Shown one piece after another: positions 9,440 to 18,410 of a stretch of 50,152 nt of DNA. How positions within the stretch are numbered: the first letter of the stretch is position 1; each line of letters begins with the position of its first letter. The position numbers were made by a program, and so were the translations under genes. Source of the DNA: Actinomycetes bacterium (GTDB lineage: Bacteria; Actinomycetota; Actinomycetes; S36-B12; UBA5976); assembly GCA_014190035.1 (NCBI GenBank), contig BJFU01000004.1:1-50152 (forward strand). The letters are read 5' to 3'. Under the pieces are notes generated by a model, which was not told the DNA's origin, searched no databases, and saw only the letters and a list, made by a program, of their open reading frames with translations.

Positions 9440-9600
9440 GCGAAATATTTGACTAAACCACTTCAGGTAACCCGACTTATCGCTTTTACTTATATGGCCA
9501 CAAATTTTCACTTGTGAGCGATCCACGGTTGCGGGACAGCGTCAGCTTCCGACTGACTTCCCCTGATCAAGCATTGGGTTTTTGTCCTTGCTTGAAACAC
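9440..9600 (-). promoter_or_regulatory. Cobalamin (B12) riboswitch aptamer
   Basis: Minus strand GGGGAAGTCAGTCGGAAGCTGACGCTGTCCCGCAACCGTGG (B12-box architecture GGGAA...GUCCCGCaACUGU) and AGTCGGGTTACCTG (consensus aGUCaGgAuACCUGc). Confidence 0.88.
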
Positions 9601-9690
9601 ACTATTTAAATTTTTAGTTTTTACAAGTGAATCGACTTAAAACACGCAACTGTTTCATATGATGAAGCAAGCCCCTTAAAGAAAAGAAAC

Positions 9691-10218
9691 ATGACCACAC
9701 CAAAGCATCTTGAGTATGCACATTCAAGAATTTCTAATGTTCCAGATTTTCCAAAACCTGGAATTCTTTTCAAAGACATAACTCCAGTTTTGCAAGATCC
9801 AAGGGCATTTAATGATGCTGTTGAAGATCTGGCATCTCATTTAAATGGGGCCAATATTGTGGCTGGTATTGAATCAAGAGGATTTATCTTTGCAGCAGCA
9901 ATTGCTGCAAAAAATAATTTAGGTTTAGTTTTATTAAGAAAACCAGGCAAACTTCCCCGCGAAACTCACGTTGTCCAATATCAACTTGAATACGGTTTTG
10001 ATTCTCTTGAAATGCATCAAGATGCCCTCGATAAAAATGATTCAGTTTTATTAATTGATGATGTTTTAGCAACAGGTGGAACACTTTTAGCAGGATCTGA
10101 ATTAATTGCTAAAACTGGTGCCAAATTAACAAATTGTGCTGTGTTTATTGAGATTTCAGCATTAAATGGCCGCAATCGCCTATCTTCAATACCCGTTCAT
10201 TCCAGCATCATCGTCTAA
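9691..10218 (+). CDS. apt: Adenine phosphoribosyltransferase
   Basis: FPKPGILFKDITPVLQD, GIESRGFIFAAAIA, VLLIDDVLATGGTL. Confidence 0.95.
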   Translation: MTTPKHLEYAHSRISNVPDFPKPGILFKDITPVLQDPRAFNDAVEDLASHLNGANIVAGIESRGFIFAAAIAAKNNLGLVLLRKPGKLPRETHVVQYQLEYGFDSLEMHQDALDKNDSVLLIDDVLATGGTLLAGSELIAKTGAKLTNCAVFIEISALNGRNRLSSIPVHSSIIV

Positions 10219-10251
10219 ATTCATTACTAATTCAATAAAAGGAGTTAGTAA

Positions 10252-10905
10252 ATGATAAACGCACCTGCCCGTTTAATGGCGGAATTTGTAGGAACCTTTG
10301 CACTGGTATTACTTGGTGCAGGATCAATTTTGAGTGGTGCTGATATCACCGGTATTGCACTTGCTCACGGTATTGCCATCTTTGTTTCTGTATCAGCTTT
10401 TGCTCACATTTCAGGTGGAGCATTTAATCCAGCTGTGACAATTGCGCTTTGGGCAACTAAAAGAATGAAATCTCTAGATGCACTTGCCTACATTGTTACC
10501 CAATTACTTGGTGGATTATTAGCAGCTTTTCTTTTGAAACTTGCTTATGGTTCATTTGCTCAAAACGTTGGTGTTCCATCACTTGCTCAACCAATCAAAC
10601 CACTTTATGGTTTGTTAATTGAAGCAGTTGCCACATTTCTTTTGATGATGGTAATCATGGGAGTAGCAATTGATTCTCGTGGCACATTCTCAGCTGTTGC
10701 AGGACTTCCAATCGGTTTAATCATCACTGCCGACATCTTGTTCTCAGGTCCATTAACTGGTGGAGCAATGAACCCAGCTCGTTGGTTTGGTCCAGCAATT
10801 GCCTCAGGACAATTAGCAAACTTCTGGATTTGGATTCTTGGTCCAATTCTTGGAGCCCTTGCTGCAGTATTTCTTTACGATGCTCTAGTTAAACCAAAGA
10901 AGTAA
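10252..10905 (+). CDS. Aquaporin / MIP family channel
   Basis: SGGAFNPAVT and GGAMNPARWFGPA NPA motifs; six hydrophobic segments. Confidence 0.95.
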   Translation: MINAPARLMAEFVGTFALVLLGAGSILSGADITGIALAHGIAIFVSVSAFAHISGGAFNPAVTIALWATKRMKSLDALAYIVTQLLGGLLAAFLLKLAYGSFAQNVGVPSLAQPIKPLYGLLIEAVATFLLMMVIMGVAIDSRGTFSAVAGLPIGLIITADILFSGPLTGGAMNPARWFGPAIASGQLANFWIWILGPILGALAAVFLYDALVKPKK

Positions 10906-10923
10906 CTAGTACATAATTAGTTC

Positions 10924-11682
10924 ATGATCAATTGGCCAGCCGATACTTTGACGCTGGCCATTGACATTGGTGGTTCAGGAATTAAAGCCAGCGTCATAAA
11001 TAAAGATGGCGAAATGGTTTGTGAACGAATTCGTATGGAAACTCCTTATCCATCTCATCCAGCAGGTTTCTCTCAAGTAGTGGCAGATTTTGTGAAAGAT
11101 TTACCCAAAGCACAACGTGCCAGTGTGGGTTTTCCTGGTTTAGTTCGAAATGGAATTGTGGTTATGGTTCCTTCCCTTTCTCGATTAGTTAAAGATGGGC
11201 CAAAAGATCCAGAATTAGTTAAAGCGTGGAAAAACTTTGATTTACAAACTCCTATGACAAATGCTCTAGGAATTCCCACCAAGGTTGCAAATGATGCAGA
11301 CATTCAAGGAGCAGCTGTAATTAAAGGTGAAGGCCTGGAATTTGTAATGACACTAGGAACTGGTGTTGGTACAGCTTTATTTCAAAATGGAATATTGCTT
11401 CCCCACTTAGAACTAGGGCATGCTCCTTTTAGACAAAGTGAAGAATTTGAAGAACAAATTGGCAATGCTGCGCGGGAACGAATTGGTGTTGAAAGATGGA
11501 CTAAGAGAGTAATAAAAGCTATTGCTAAATATGATCAATTTCTTTATTACGATCATTGTTATGTTGGTGGCGGAAATGCTAAACACATTAAAGGTTTAGA
11601 TCTAGGACCAAAAGTAACCAGGGTTAGCAATAAAGCAGGTCTTTTTGGTGGAGCAAGAATTTGGGACTTAGAAGCTAGTTAA
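10924..11682 (+). CDS. ppgK: ROK-family kinase, polyphosphate glucokinase-like
   Basis: LAIDIGGSGIKASV, VANDADIQGAA, TLGTGVGTALF, ELGHAPF. Confidence 0.85.
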   Translation: MINWPADTLTLAIDIGGSGIKASVINKDGEMVCERIRMETPYPSHPAGFSQVVADFVKDLPKAQRASVGFPGLVRNGIVVMVPSLSRLVKDGPKDPELVKAWKNFDLQTPMTNALGIPTKVANDADIQGAAVIKGEGLEFVMTLGTGVGTALFQNGILLPHLELGHAPFRQSEEFEEQIGNAARERIGVERWTKRVIKAIAKYDQFLYYDHCYVGGGNAKHIKGLDLGPKVTRVSNKAGLFGGARIWDLEAS

Positions 11683-11684
11683 AA

Positions 11685-12518
11685 CTAGTCTTCGTCGCCT
11701 TCGTTTTCTTCTTCTTCATTTTGAGAATTGTTGTTTGCAATGGCTTGTGGAGTGGGAAGAGTATCAATAGTTGTCCCCAATGCTCCAATGATGAAACCTT
11801 CTAAAGTTCTATTTGGTTTAGCTGATTGGCCATGTTGATTTGAAAATGCTGAGGTTGCATCAGTTCCACATAATTTAGTTATATTTACAGATCCACCAGG
11901 ATGTGCTGCAATGTAGGCAGTCAAGTTATAAACATTATTAGAAACTACAGCCCAACAGTTTTCTGGAGTATTTTTCTGAGCAACTGTTTGCATGGAAAGT
12001 TCAATGGGGCCGGTTGATTCTGATGGGGCTGAGCTCGTTGTTTCACCAGCAATAGTTTCTACCGAAACAGGATTAAGTCTTTTTTCCCATGTGGCCTTTG
12101 CTCCAGAGTGGCCTGCTAAGTAGGAAATCACTAATGCGGCAACTGCCAAGATGATGGCGATATAGCCAACAATCACATTAAATTTATTTTTTTTCTTCAA
12201 CATAAAATACCAAATTAAGGAAGCTATAAAAAGCAATCCTGCAATAATTACAACTTTTTCGCCCCACTCTATGTGCTGAGCTGGGCTGCCAACTCTAACG
12301 CTGAGGGCTTCGCCTGATTGTTTAGCAATAAAAGCACTTACGAGCGAAACTGCTAAACCAATCAAAGTCAAGACGAAATAATGCTTTCTAAACTTTGGGA
12401 AGAAAAAAAGTAAACTCAACGCTATTGCTGAAATCGGAAGAACAACTACGACAACATGAGTAATTAAAGTATGAAGAGGTAAGCCAAGGAATAGATCAAA
12501 AATTCCATTTGAATTCAT
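11685..12518 (-). CDS. Membrane protein with DUF2231-like N-terminus and cytochrome b5-like heme domain
   Basis: N-terminal four-helix region (LPLHTLITHVVVVVLPISAIAL...); C-terminal NTPENCWAVVSNNVYNLTAYIAAHPGGSVNITKLCG...SNQHGQS with HPGG heme motif. Confidence 0.8.
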   Translation of the reverse strand: MNSNGIFDLFLGLPLHTLITHVVVVVLPISAIALSLLFFFPKFRKHYFVLTLIGLAVSLVSAFIAKQSGEALSVRVGSPAQHIEWGEKVVIIAGLLFIASLIWYFMLKKKNKFNVIVGYIAIILAVAALVISYLAGHSGAKATWEKRLNPVSVETIAGETTSSAPSESTGPIELSMQTVAQKNTPENCWAVVSNNVYNLTAYIAAHPGGSVNITKLCGTDATSAFSNQHGQSAKPNRTLEGFIIGALGTTIDTLPTPQAIANNNSQNEEEENEGDED

Positions 12519-13213
12519 ATAATCATATAATCATGTTGAAAAGTTTTCCAACTAACCCGGTGATATTTTGTGGCCCCAAAACTCTTTATTGCCTCTAAAT
12601 GTTCAGGTGCTGCATAACCTTTATTGTCTGCCCAAAAATAATTTGGAAATTCTTTACTTAATTCAGTCATCATTTGATCTCTAGTAGTTTTTGCCACAAT
12701 TGATGCTGCAGCAACTGAGGCACAAGTCATGTCTGCCTTTATTTGAGTAATTATCTCTAAATCAGCAGATAAAGGTCCATCGTCAAACTCTTCTTCAAAC
12801 ATGTTTTGGGTTTCTTTTTCAGGCATTAACCAGTTGTGTTTACCATCCAGTATTAAATGATCTGGTTTAGTTGTTAAACCCGCTAAAGCACGCCTTCCAG
12901 CACGTCTTAAGGCCCTTGTTAGCCCTATTTCATCTATCTCTTGATTTGTAGCGTGACCTACAAATGAATCAATCACCCAAGATTTAACAAGGGGCAATAG
13001 TTCTTCTCTTTGTTCATGAGTTAAAAGTTTTGAATCAGCTAAATTTTCTGGTGGATTAACACAATCAATATTTATTACAGCCACACCCACACTTACTGGT
13101 CCTGCTAAACAACCTCGTCCAACTTCATCCATGCCAGCAACTAATTTGGCACCACGAGAAAAGAGATTATTTTCGAAATCGAGTGTAGGTCGATTCTTTT
13201 TAGCTCTTGGCAT
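12515..13213 (-). CDS. rnhB: Ribonuclease HII
   Basis: AGMDEVGRGCLAGPVSVGVAVI, DSKLLTHEQRE, IKADMTCASVAAASIVAKTTRD. Confidence 0.95.
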   Translation of the reverse strand: MPRAKKNRPTLDFENNLFSRGAKLVAGMDEVGRGCLAGPVSVGVAVINIDCVNPPENLADSKLLTHEQREELLPLVKSWVIDSFVGHATNQEIDEIGLTRALRRAGRRALAGLTTKPDHLILDGKHNWLMPEKETQNMFEEEFDDGPLSADLEIITQIKADMTCASVAAASIVAKTTRDQMMTELSKEFPNYFWADNKGYAAPEHLEAIKSFGATKYHRVSWKTFQHDYMII

Positions 13214-13859
13214 CAGGAATTGCTTTAAACGCATCGGGAATACCTAAAGTTGCAAATCTGTTAAAAGGCCAAATTCTTAATTGCACAGGTCCAACCACAT
13301 TTTTAACTGGAACTGTTCCATAAGCCGTTTCTAAATGAAATCTGGAATCTCTGCTATCTGGTCTATTATCACCCATCACAAAGATCCTGTTTTTTGGAAC
13401 TGTTATTTCAAATTTAACTTGATTAGTTTCAACCCCGGGCTTAATAAATTCATCATCAATTAGTTCTTGTCCATTAATAATAATTTTGCCATTTTCAGAA
13501 CAACACTTAACAGTGTCTCCTTGAATTCCAATGACTCTTTTGACTAAATCATCTCCTGCATCAGATGGAAGTAATCCCACCACACTTAGAAGGTGCAGAA
13601 ATGTGTTTCGATCTGTTTCAAATTCTGGTAACCAATCACCTGGATCTTTAAAGACCACAATTTGACCACGTTGAATATCAGTAAATGGTTTAGTAATTTT
13701 AGTAGCAATTATTCGATCTTCTAATAAAAGAGTGTCTTCCATGGAAGCACTGGGAACATAAAAAGCTTGAAAAATAAATGCGCGCACAATGGATGAAAGA
13801 ATTAATGCAATTCCAACAACGATCAGCAGTTCACGAACTGCTGCCCAAAGGGCGCGCAA
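13200..13859 (-). CDS. lepB: Signal peptidase I
   Basis: PSASMEDTLL, DLVKRVIGIQGDTV, VMGDNRPDSRDSR. Confidence 0.95.
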   Translation of the reverse strand: MRALWAAVRELLIVVGIALILSSIVRAFIFQAFYVPSASMEDTLLLEDRIIATKITKPFTDIQRGQIVVFKDPGDWLPEFETDRNTFLHLLSVVGLLPSDAGDDLVKRVIGIQGDTVKCCSENGKIIINGQELIDDEFIKPGVETNQVKFEITVPKNRIFVMGDNRPDSRDSRFHLETAYGTVPVKNVVGPVQLRIWPFNRFATLGIPDAFKAIPDAKS

Positions 13860-13864
13860 TTTAA

Positions 13865-14416
13865 TTATTTGTCAGTATCAGCAGGTGCATCAGTAGCTGG
13901 TGTTCCAGCAACTTCGGCAACTGGTTCTGCGGCAGGAGTTTCAGCAGCAACTTCCTCTTTTGCTACAGGTGCTTCTGCTTTAACTTCTTCAATAACTTCA
14001 TCGTTTTTAACTTCAACTGTTTCATCAATTGCTAATTCAACATCTTCATCAGCAACAACTGCTGCAGCTAAATCGCCACGAAGTTCTTTAATCTTGGAAG
14101 CTTTACCACGAAGATCGCGTAGGAAGTACAACTTGCCACGACGAACATCACCACGTGAAACAACTTCAATTTTTTCAATAGTTGGAGTGTGAATTGGGAA
14201 AGTTCTTTCTACACCTGTTCCAAAAGATACTTTTCGAACAGTGAACGCTTCTGAAATTCCTGCACCTTGTTTTCTAATAACAACGCCTTGGAATAACTGA
14301 ATACGGGAACGAGTACCTTCAATAACTTTCACATGTACTTTGACTGTGTCACCAGTTCTAAAAGAAGGGACACCTTTTTTAAGACTTGCTTTGTTTAATG
14401 CATCTAAACGATTCAT
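13865..14416 (-). CDS. rplS: 50S ribosomal protein L19 with long acidic C-terminal extension
   Basis: [35 protein letters not shown]...; extension [30 protein letters not shown]...[10 protein letters not shown]. Confidence 0.95.
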   Translation of the reverse strand: MNRLDALNKASLKKGVPSFRTGDTVKVHVKVIEGTRSRIQLFQGVVIRKQGAGISEAFTVRKVSFGTGVERTFPIHTPTIEKIEVVSRGDVRRGKLYFLRDLRGKASKIKELRGDLAAAVVADEDVELAIDETVEVKNDEVIEEVKAEAPVAKEEVAAETPAAEPVAEVAGTPATDAPADTDK

Positions 14417-14570
14417 ATTTACTCTTCTGATCTGCAACGCTCACAGGTCGTTCAGTCTTTGTTCGGTTAAAGCCGGATTCTTAACTACTTATATAGCTCT
14501 TATATTCCCCTGTGGCGAAATATTGAACTCATCTAAATCCGTGAAGCACCTATTCTGCCAAGACCTTTCT

Positions 14571-15278
14571 TCAAGCCTGAAGGTCGGGTCGAAACTTCCT
14601 CGTACGCTTTATGGCCTCGTCTTTTCGCCATTGGGCAATCTTGGCGTGATCCCCACTAATGAGCACTTCAGGTACGTTTAGGCCCTGCCATGAGGCAGGA
14701 CGGGTGTAAATAGGGCCTTCTAAGAGGTTTTGCATCGCACCTGGGGCAAATGAGTCATCTGTTACTGAGTCTTCATTTCCTAAAACTCCATTGATCAATC
14801 TTGATGTTGCTTCCAAAATTACTAAGGAAGCTACTTCACCACCTGCGAGCACGTAATCACCAATACTTATTTCTAATACTTCACTAAATTCTCCACTTTG
14901 TTGATAATGCTCAACCACTCGTGAATCAATTCCTTCATAGCGACCGTTGATAAATACCAGATGTTCAAATGAAGCTAATTTGATTGCCATTTCTTGATTA
15001 AAAACTTTTCCTGAAGGAGTTGGCACAACCAATACTGGTTTAGTTTTTGCTTGTCTTAAGACTGAATCAATGGCATCTCCCCACACCACAGGTGACATAA
15101 CCATTCCTGGTCCTCCGCCATAGGGGGCATCATCAACGGTTTTATGTTTATCAAGAGTGAAAGCTCTTAAATCATGAATTTCTACTTCAACTAAGCCTGC
15201 TTCTTGAGCTTTGCCAAATAAAGATAATTTTAAAGGGGCAAAATAGTCAGGAAAAATTGTTATCAGATCAACGCGCAT
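14571..15278 (-). CDS. trmD: tRNA (guanine-N1-)-methyltransferase
   Basis: MRVDLITIFPDYF, DDAPYGGGPGMVM, GRYEGIDSRV, SIGDYVLAGGE. Confidence 0.95.
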   Translation of the reverse strand: MRVDLITIFPDYFAPLKLSLFGKAQEAGLVEVEIHDLRAFTLDKHKTVDDAPYGGGPGMVMSPVVWGDAIDSVLRQAKTKPVLVVPTPSGKVFNQEMAIKLASFEHLVFINGRYEGIDSRVVEHYQQSGEFSEVLEISIGDYVLAGGEVASLVILEATSRLINGVLGNEDSVTDDSFAPGAMQNLLEGPIYTRPASWQGLNVPEVLISGDHAKIAQWRKDEAIKRTRKFRPDLQA

Positions 15279-15795
15279 CTTCAGCATTTTCTTCATCAAA
15301 TAAGCCACTTGGTGGATTCATCACAACTCGTTTGTTCTTGATATCAACTTCTGGAACTAGTTGATTGACAAAGGGAACCATTACTTCTTTATTATCAACA
15401 GTTTTAACCACAATTAAAGATTGAGCAGATCCGGGTAATACTTCTTTGACTACCCCAAGTTTTTCATTATTTGTATTAAAGACTTCTAAATCAATTAGTT
15501 GGAATTCATAAAATTCGTTATTTCCTAATGTTGCTTCTGCTGGATCTACTTCAACCACTAATAGTTTTCCTCGAACTTGATCAACTTGTGTGCGGTCTTG
15601 AATTTCTTCAAATTTTATTAATAATCTTGATAAATGCCACCTTGTAGAGGCAACTGTAAGTTTTTGATTATTTTCTTTGACTGTGATTTTCGCACCGATG
15701 GCAAATCTATTTTCCGGATCATCGGTGCGAACTTCAACACTTATTTCGCCATGAACACCGTGCGGGCGGCCAAGTCGGCCAACAACAACGTCCAT
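15268..15795 (-). CDS. rimM: Ribosome maturation factor RimM
   Basis: VGRLGRPHGVHGEISVEVRTDDPE; position next to trmD. Confidence 0.95.
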   Translation of the reverse strand: MDVVVGRLGRPHGVHGEISVEVRTDDPENRFAIGAKITVKENNQKLTVASTRWHLSRLLIKFEEIQDRTQVDQVRGKLLVVEVDPAEATLGNNEFYEFQLIDLEVFNTNNEKLGVVKEVLPGSAQSLIVVKTVDNKEVMVPFVNQLVPEVDIKNKRVVMNPPSGLFDEENAEDAR

Positions 15796-15809
15796 ATTGG
15801 TTGCGCTTT

Positions 15810-16049
15810 TTATTGCGCGTCTACGTCCACGAAATCAATTCGAGTACTGCGGCCACCTTGTAATGCATTAACCACAGTTCTAATGGAAGTTGCAGTGCGA
15901 CCATTTCGACCAATTACTCGGCCCAAATCTTCGCCATTAACTGTAACTTCTAAAGTACGACCACGCTTTGTTGTCTTTTGTTCAACTTCAACATCAGATG
16001 GGTGATCAACAATTCCTTTTACCAAATGTTCTAGAGCGTCTTCAATCAT
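15810..16049 (-). CDS. khpA: KH-domain RNA-binding protein (KhpA-like)
   Basis: [21 protein letters not shown] motif; between rpsP and rimM. Confidence 0.93.
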   Translation of the reverse strand: MIEDALEHLVKGIVDHPSDVEVEQKTTKRGRTLEVTVNGEDLGRVIGRNGRTATSIRTVVNALQGGRSTRIDFVDVDAQ

Positions 16050-16609
16050 TCTGATTTAGCCTCTTCTGCAACTGGTGCTTCTGCTGGAGTTTCTTCTGCT
16101 GGAGTTTCAACAACTTCGGCAACTGGTTCTTCAGCTTTAACTTCTTCAGCTACTGGTGCTGCTTCTTCTTTTACTTCAGCAACAGCTTCTTCTGCTTTTG
16201 GTTCTTCAACTTTGGCAGCAACAACTGGTTTTGGTCTTGGATTCTTTTCTTCTTCTTCTCTTTCAGCCAAGTTTTCTTTCAAAGCTTTTTCGTATTTTGC
16301 AGCATGATCTGCTTTTGGTGGAGCAACTCTAACTTTGCTGGTGGTGTCTTTTTCACCTTTAAATTTTTGCCAGTCACCTGTTAGTTTTAGTAGTGCTACA
16401 ACTGGTTCAGTAGCTTGTGCACCTACTCCTAACCAATAAGCAACACGATCTGCATCAATTCTGATAATTGATGGATCTTCTTTTGGTTGGTAAATTCCAA
16501 TTTCTTCAATGGCACGACCATTGCGTGCGGTACGAGAATCAGCCACAACAACGCGATACATCGGTTGGTGGATCTTGCCTAAACGCTTTAACTTGATTTT
16601 TACGGCCAC
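16046..16609 (-). CDS. rpsP: 30S ribosomal protein S16 with acidic Ala/Glu/Val/Pro-rich C-terminal extension
   Basis: [45 protein letters not shown] start at 16609; tail [37 protein letters not shown]. Confidence 0.94.
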   Translation of the reverse strand: MAVKIKLKRLGKIHQPMYRVVVADSRTARNGRAIEEIGIYQPKEDPSIIRIDADRVAYWLGVGAQATEPVVALLKLTGDWQKFKGEKDTTSKVRVAPPKADHAAKYEKALKENLAEREEEEKNPRPKPVVAAKVEEPKAEEAVAEVKEEAAPVAEEVKAEEPVAEVVETPAEETPAEAPVAEEAKSE

Positions 16610-16700
16610 GAATTTATTCTTTTCTGCTTGGGAGGTGTTTAACCTTGGAAGACCAATAATGGCAGAAACTAATCTCAGACACCCCAAATACCCCTACCTT

Positions 16701-16720
16701 ATAGAATATATATGTTCTAT
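16701..16720. promoter_or_regulatory. 20-bp palindrome upstream of XRE gene (putative operator)
   Basis: ATAGAATATATATGTTCTAT, arms ATAGAA/TTCTAT, 11 bp upstream of the ATG at 16732. Confidence 0.5.
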
Positions 16721-16731
16721 ATACTGGGAAA

Positions 16732-16947
16732 ATGGACTTAGATTTAGAGAATTTAAGACTTAGATTGCGTTTAACTCAGTCAGAATTAGCTGAAATCATG
16801 GAAATTTCGCAAAGAAGGGTCTCAGCCATAGAAAATGGCCCTGACATCCAATTGAGCACTTTAAGAAATTATGTGGAATCTCTTGGTGCAAATCTGGAAG
16901 TAAACGCGATCATGCGAGGCGAACGTATTGCAATTTTGTTGGATTAA
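16732..16947 (+). CDS. Small XRE-family helix-turn-helix regulator (71 aa)
   Basis: LRLRLRLTQSELAEIMEISQRRVSAIENGPDIQLSTLRNYVESLGANLEV, HTH_3-like. Confidence 0.85.
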   Translation: MDLDLENLRLRLRLTQSELAEIMEISQRRVSAIENGPDIQLSTLRNYVESLGANLEVNAIMRGERIAILLD

Positions 16948-18410
16948 CTTAAATTAAATCCAGAACCCATTTCATTTTCTTCCGGTAATTTTATTCCTTG
17001 TTCCTGCAATGCTCTTTTAGCTGGATTACCGCTTCGTTTAGCACCCTTACCGGGTTTTTGTTTTTGTTTTTGTTTTACAAATGTTTGTCCACCCATTCCA
17101 GGAATGCCACCTCCTGCTTGAGCTCTTTTCATCATCTTTTGGGCTTCCGAGAATCTATTGATTAAAGAATTAATATCCTTAACTTCGCAACCTGCTCCTT
17201 GAGCAATCTTTATCTTTCTTGCCGCATCAATACCTTTAGGGTTTTGTCTTTCTTCTGGTTTCATTGACTGAATGATTGCTTCAATTCTTGTTACTTCGCG
17301 ATCATCAAAGTTTTCTATTTGTTTCTTAGCTTGTTGCATGCCAGGAAGCATGCCTAGCATTTTTGACATTGAACCCATCTTCTTAATGGATTGCAATTGC
17401 TCTAGAAAATCATCCAGGGTAAAAGATTCACCACTGGCAAGTTTTGCTTCAAATCTATCTTTTTGTCCTTGATCAAATACTCGTTCAGCTTGTTCAATCA
17501 GAGTTAAAACATCACCCATATCCAGCAGGCGATTAGCTAAGCGGTCTGGATAGAAAATATCGAAATCATCTAGTTTTTCACCATTGGAAGCAAACATCAC
17601 AGGTTTGCCAGTTATTTCTCTTAAAGAAAGAGCAGCTCCTCCTCGAGCATCACCATCTAATTTGGTTAAAACAATTCCATCAAAACCAACTTTGTCTAAA
17701 AAGTTTTGTGCGGTGACAACAGAGTCTTGACCAATCATGGAATCAATTACAAGCAATGTTTCTTGTGGATTAACTGCTTTTCTAATGCTTTGGGCTTGTT
17801 TAGTTAATTCATCATCAATAGCCAGGCGACCTGCAGTGTCTATGATGACCATGTCGTGCAGATTCTTTTCTGCTACTTTCATTGCTTCTTTTGCAACTTT
17901 TACAGGATCTCCCACACCGTTACCTGGTTCTGGGGCAAATACTTGAACACCTGCTTGGGAGGCAACAATTTTTAATTGATCAACGGCATTTGGTCTTTGT
18001 AAATCTGCTGCGACTAATAAAGGAGTGTGGCCATCTCTTGCTAAGTACTTTGCTAGTTTTCCAGCCAAAGTAGTTTTTCCAGCACCTTGCAGACCCAACA
18101 ACATAATTACTGTTGGGGGATTTTTTGCAAAAGTTAATCTTCTTGCATCTCCACCCAAGATATTTACTAATTCTTGATGGACAATTTTGATGACTTGCTG
18201 AGCAGGATTTAAGGATTGAGAAACTTCAATTCCCAAAGCTTTTTCACGTATTTTTTCACTGAAACTATTTGCCACAGAAAGGGCAACGTCAGCATCAAGT
18301 AAGGCTGTTCTGATCTCTTTGACGGTGTCATTTATGTCTGATTCAGACAAACGACCCTTAGTTTTAAGAGCTTTAAAGGTGTTATTTAAGCGATCAGAGA
18401 GCTGTTGGAA
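16944..18410 (-). CDS. ffh: Signal recognition particle protein Ffh
   Basis: GLQGAGKTTLAGKLA, VIDTAGRLAID, TKLDGDARGGAALS, Met-rich M domain; start MFQQLSDRLN. Confidence 0.96.
   Translation of the reverse strand, partial: FQQLSDRLNNTFKALKTKGRLSESDINDTVKEIRTALLDADVALSVANSFSEKIREKALGIEVSQSLNPAQQVIKIVHQELVNILGGDARRLTFAKNPPTVIMLLGLQGAGKTTLAGKLAKYLARDGHTPLLVAADLQRPNAVDQLKIVASQAGVQVFAPEPGNGVGDPVKVAKEAMKVAEKNLHDMVIIDTAGRLAIDDELTKQAQSIRKAVNPQETLLVIDSMIGQDSVVTAQNFLDKVGFDGIVLTKLDGDARGGAALSLREITGKPVMFASNGEKLDDFDIFYPDRLANRLLDMGDVLTLIEQAERVFDQGQKDRFEAKLASGESFTLDDFLEQLQSIKKMGSMSKMLGMLPGMQQAKKQIENFDDREVTRIEAIIQSMKPEERQNPKGIDAARKIKIAQGAGCEVKDINSLINRFSEAQKMMKRAQAGGGIPGMGGQTFVKQKQKQKPGKGAKRSGNPAKRALQEQGIKLPEENEMGSGFNLS

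Noticed and set aside
13900-14060. Repetitive acidic coding DNA in rplS and rpsP tails as tandem repeats or frameshifted pseudogene
   Set aside because: Reading frames are continuous with the ribosomal domains and end in normal stops, so treated as genuine extensions
14440-14570. Possible structured leader upstream of rplS (L19)
   Set aside because: Some inverted segments but no consensus I can recognise; would need an Rfam scan
16509-16763. 84-aa plus ORF spanning the rpsP start and XRE start
   Set aside because: Overlaps the conserved S16 N-terminus and has no domain; the XRE frame is better supported
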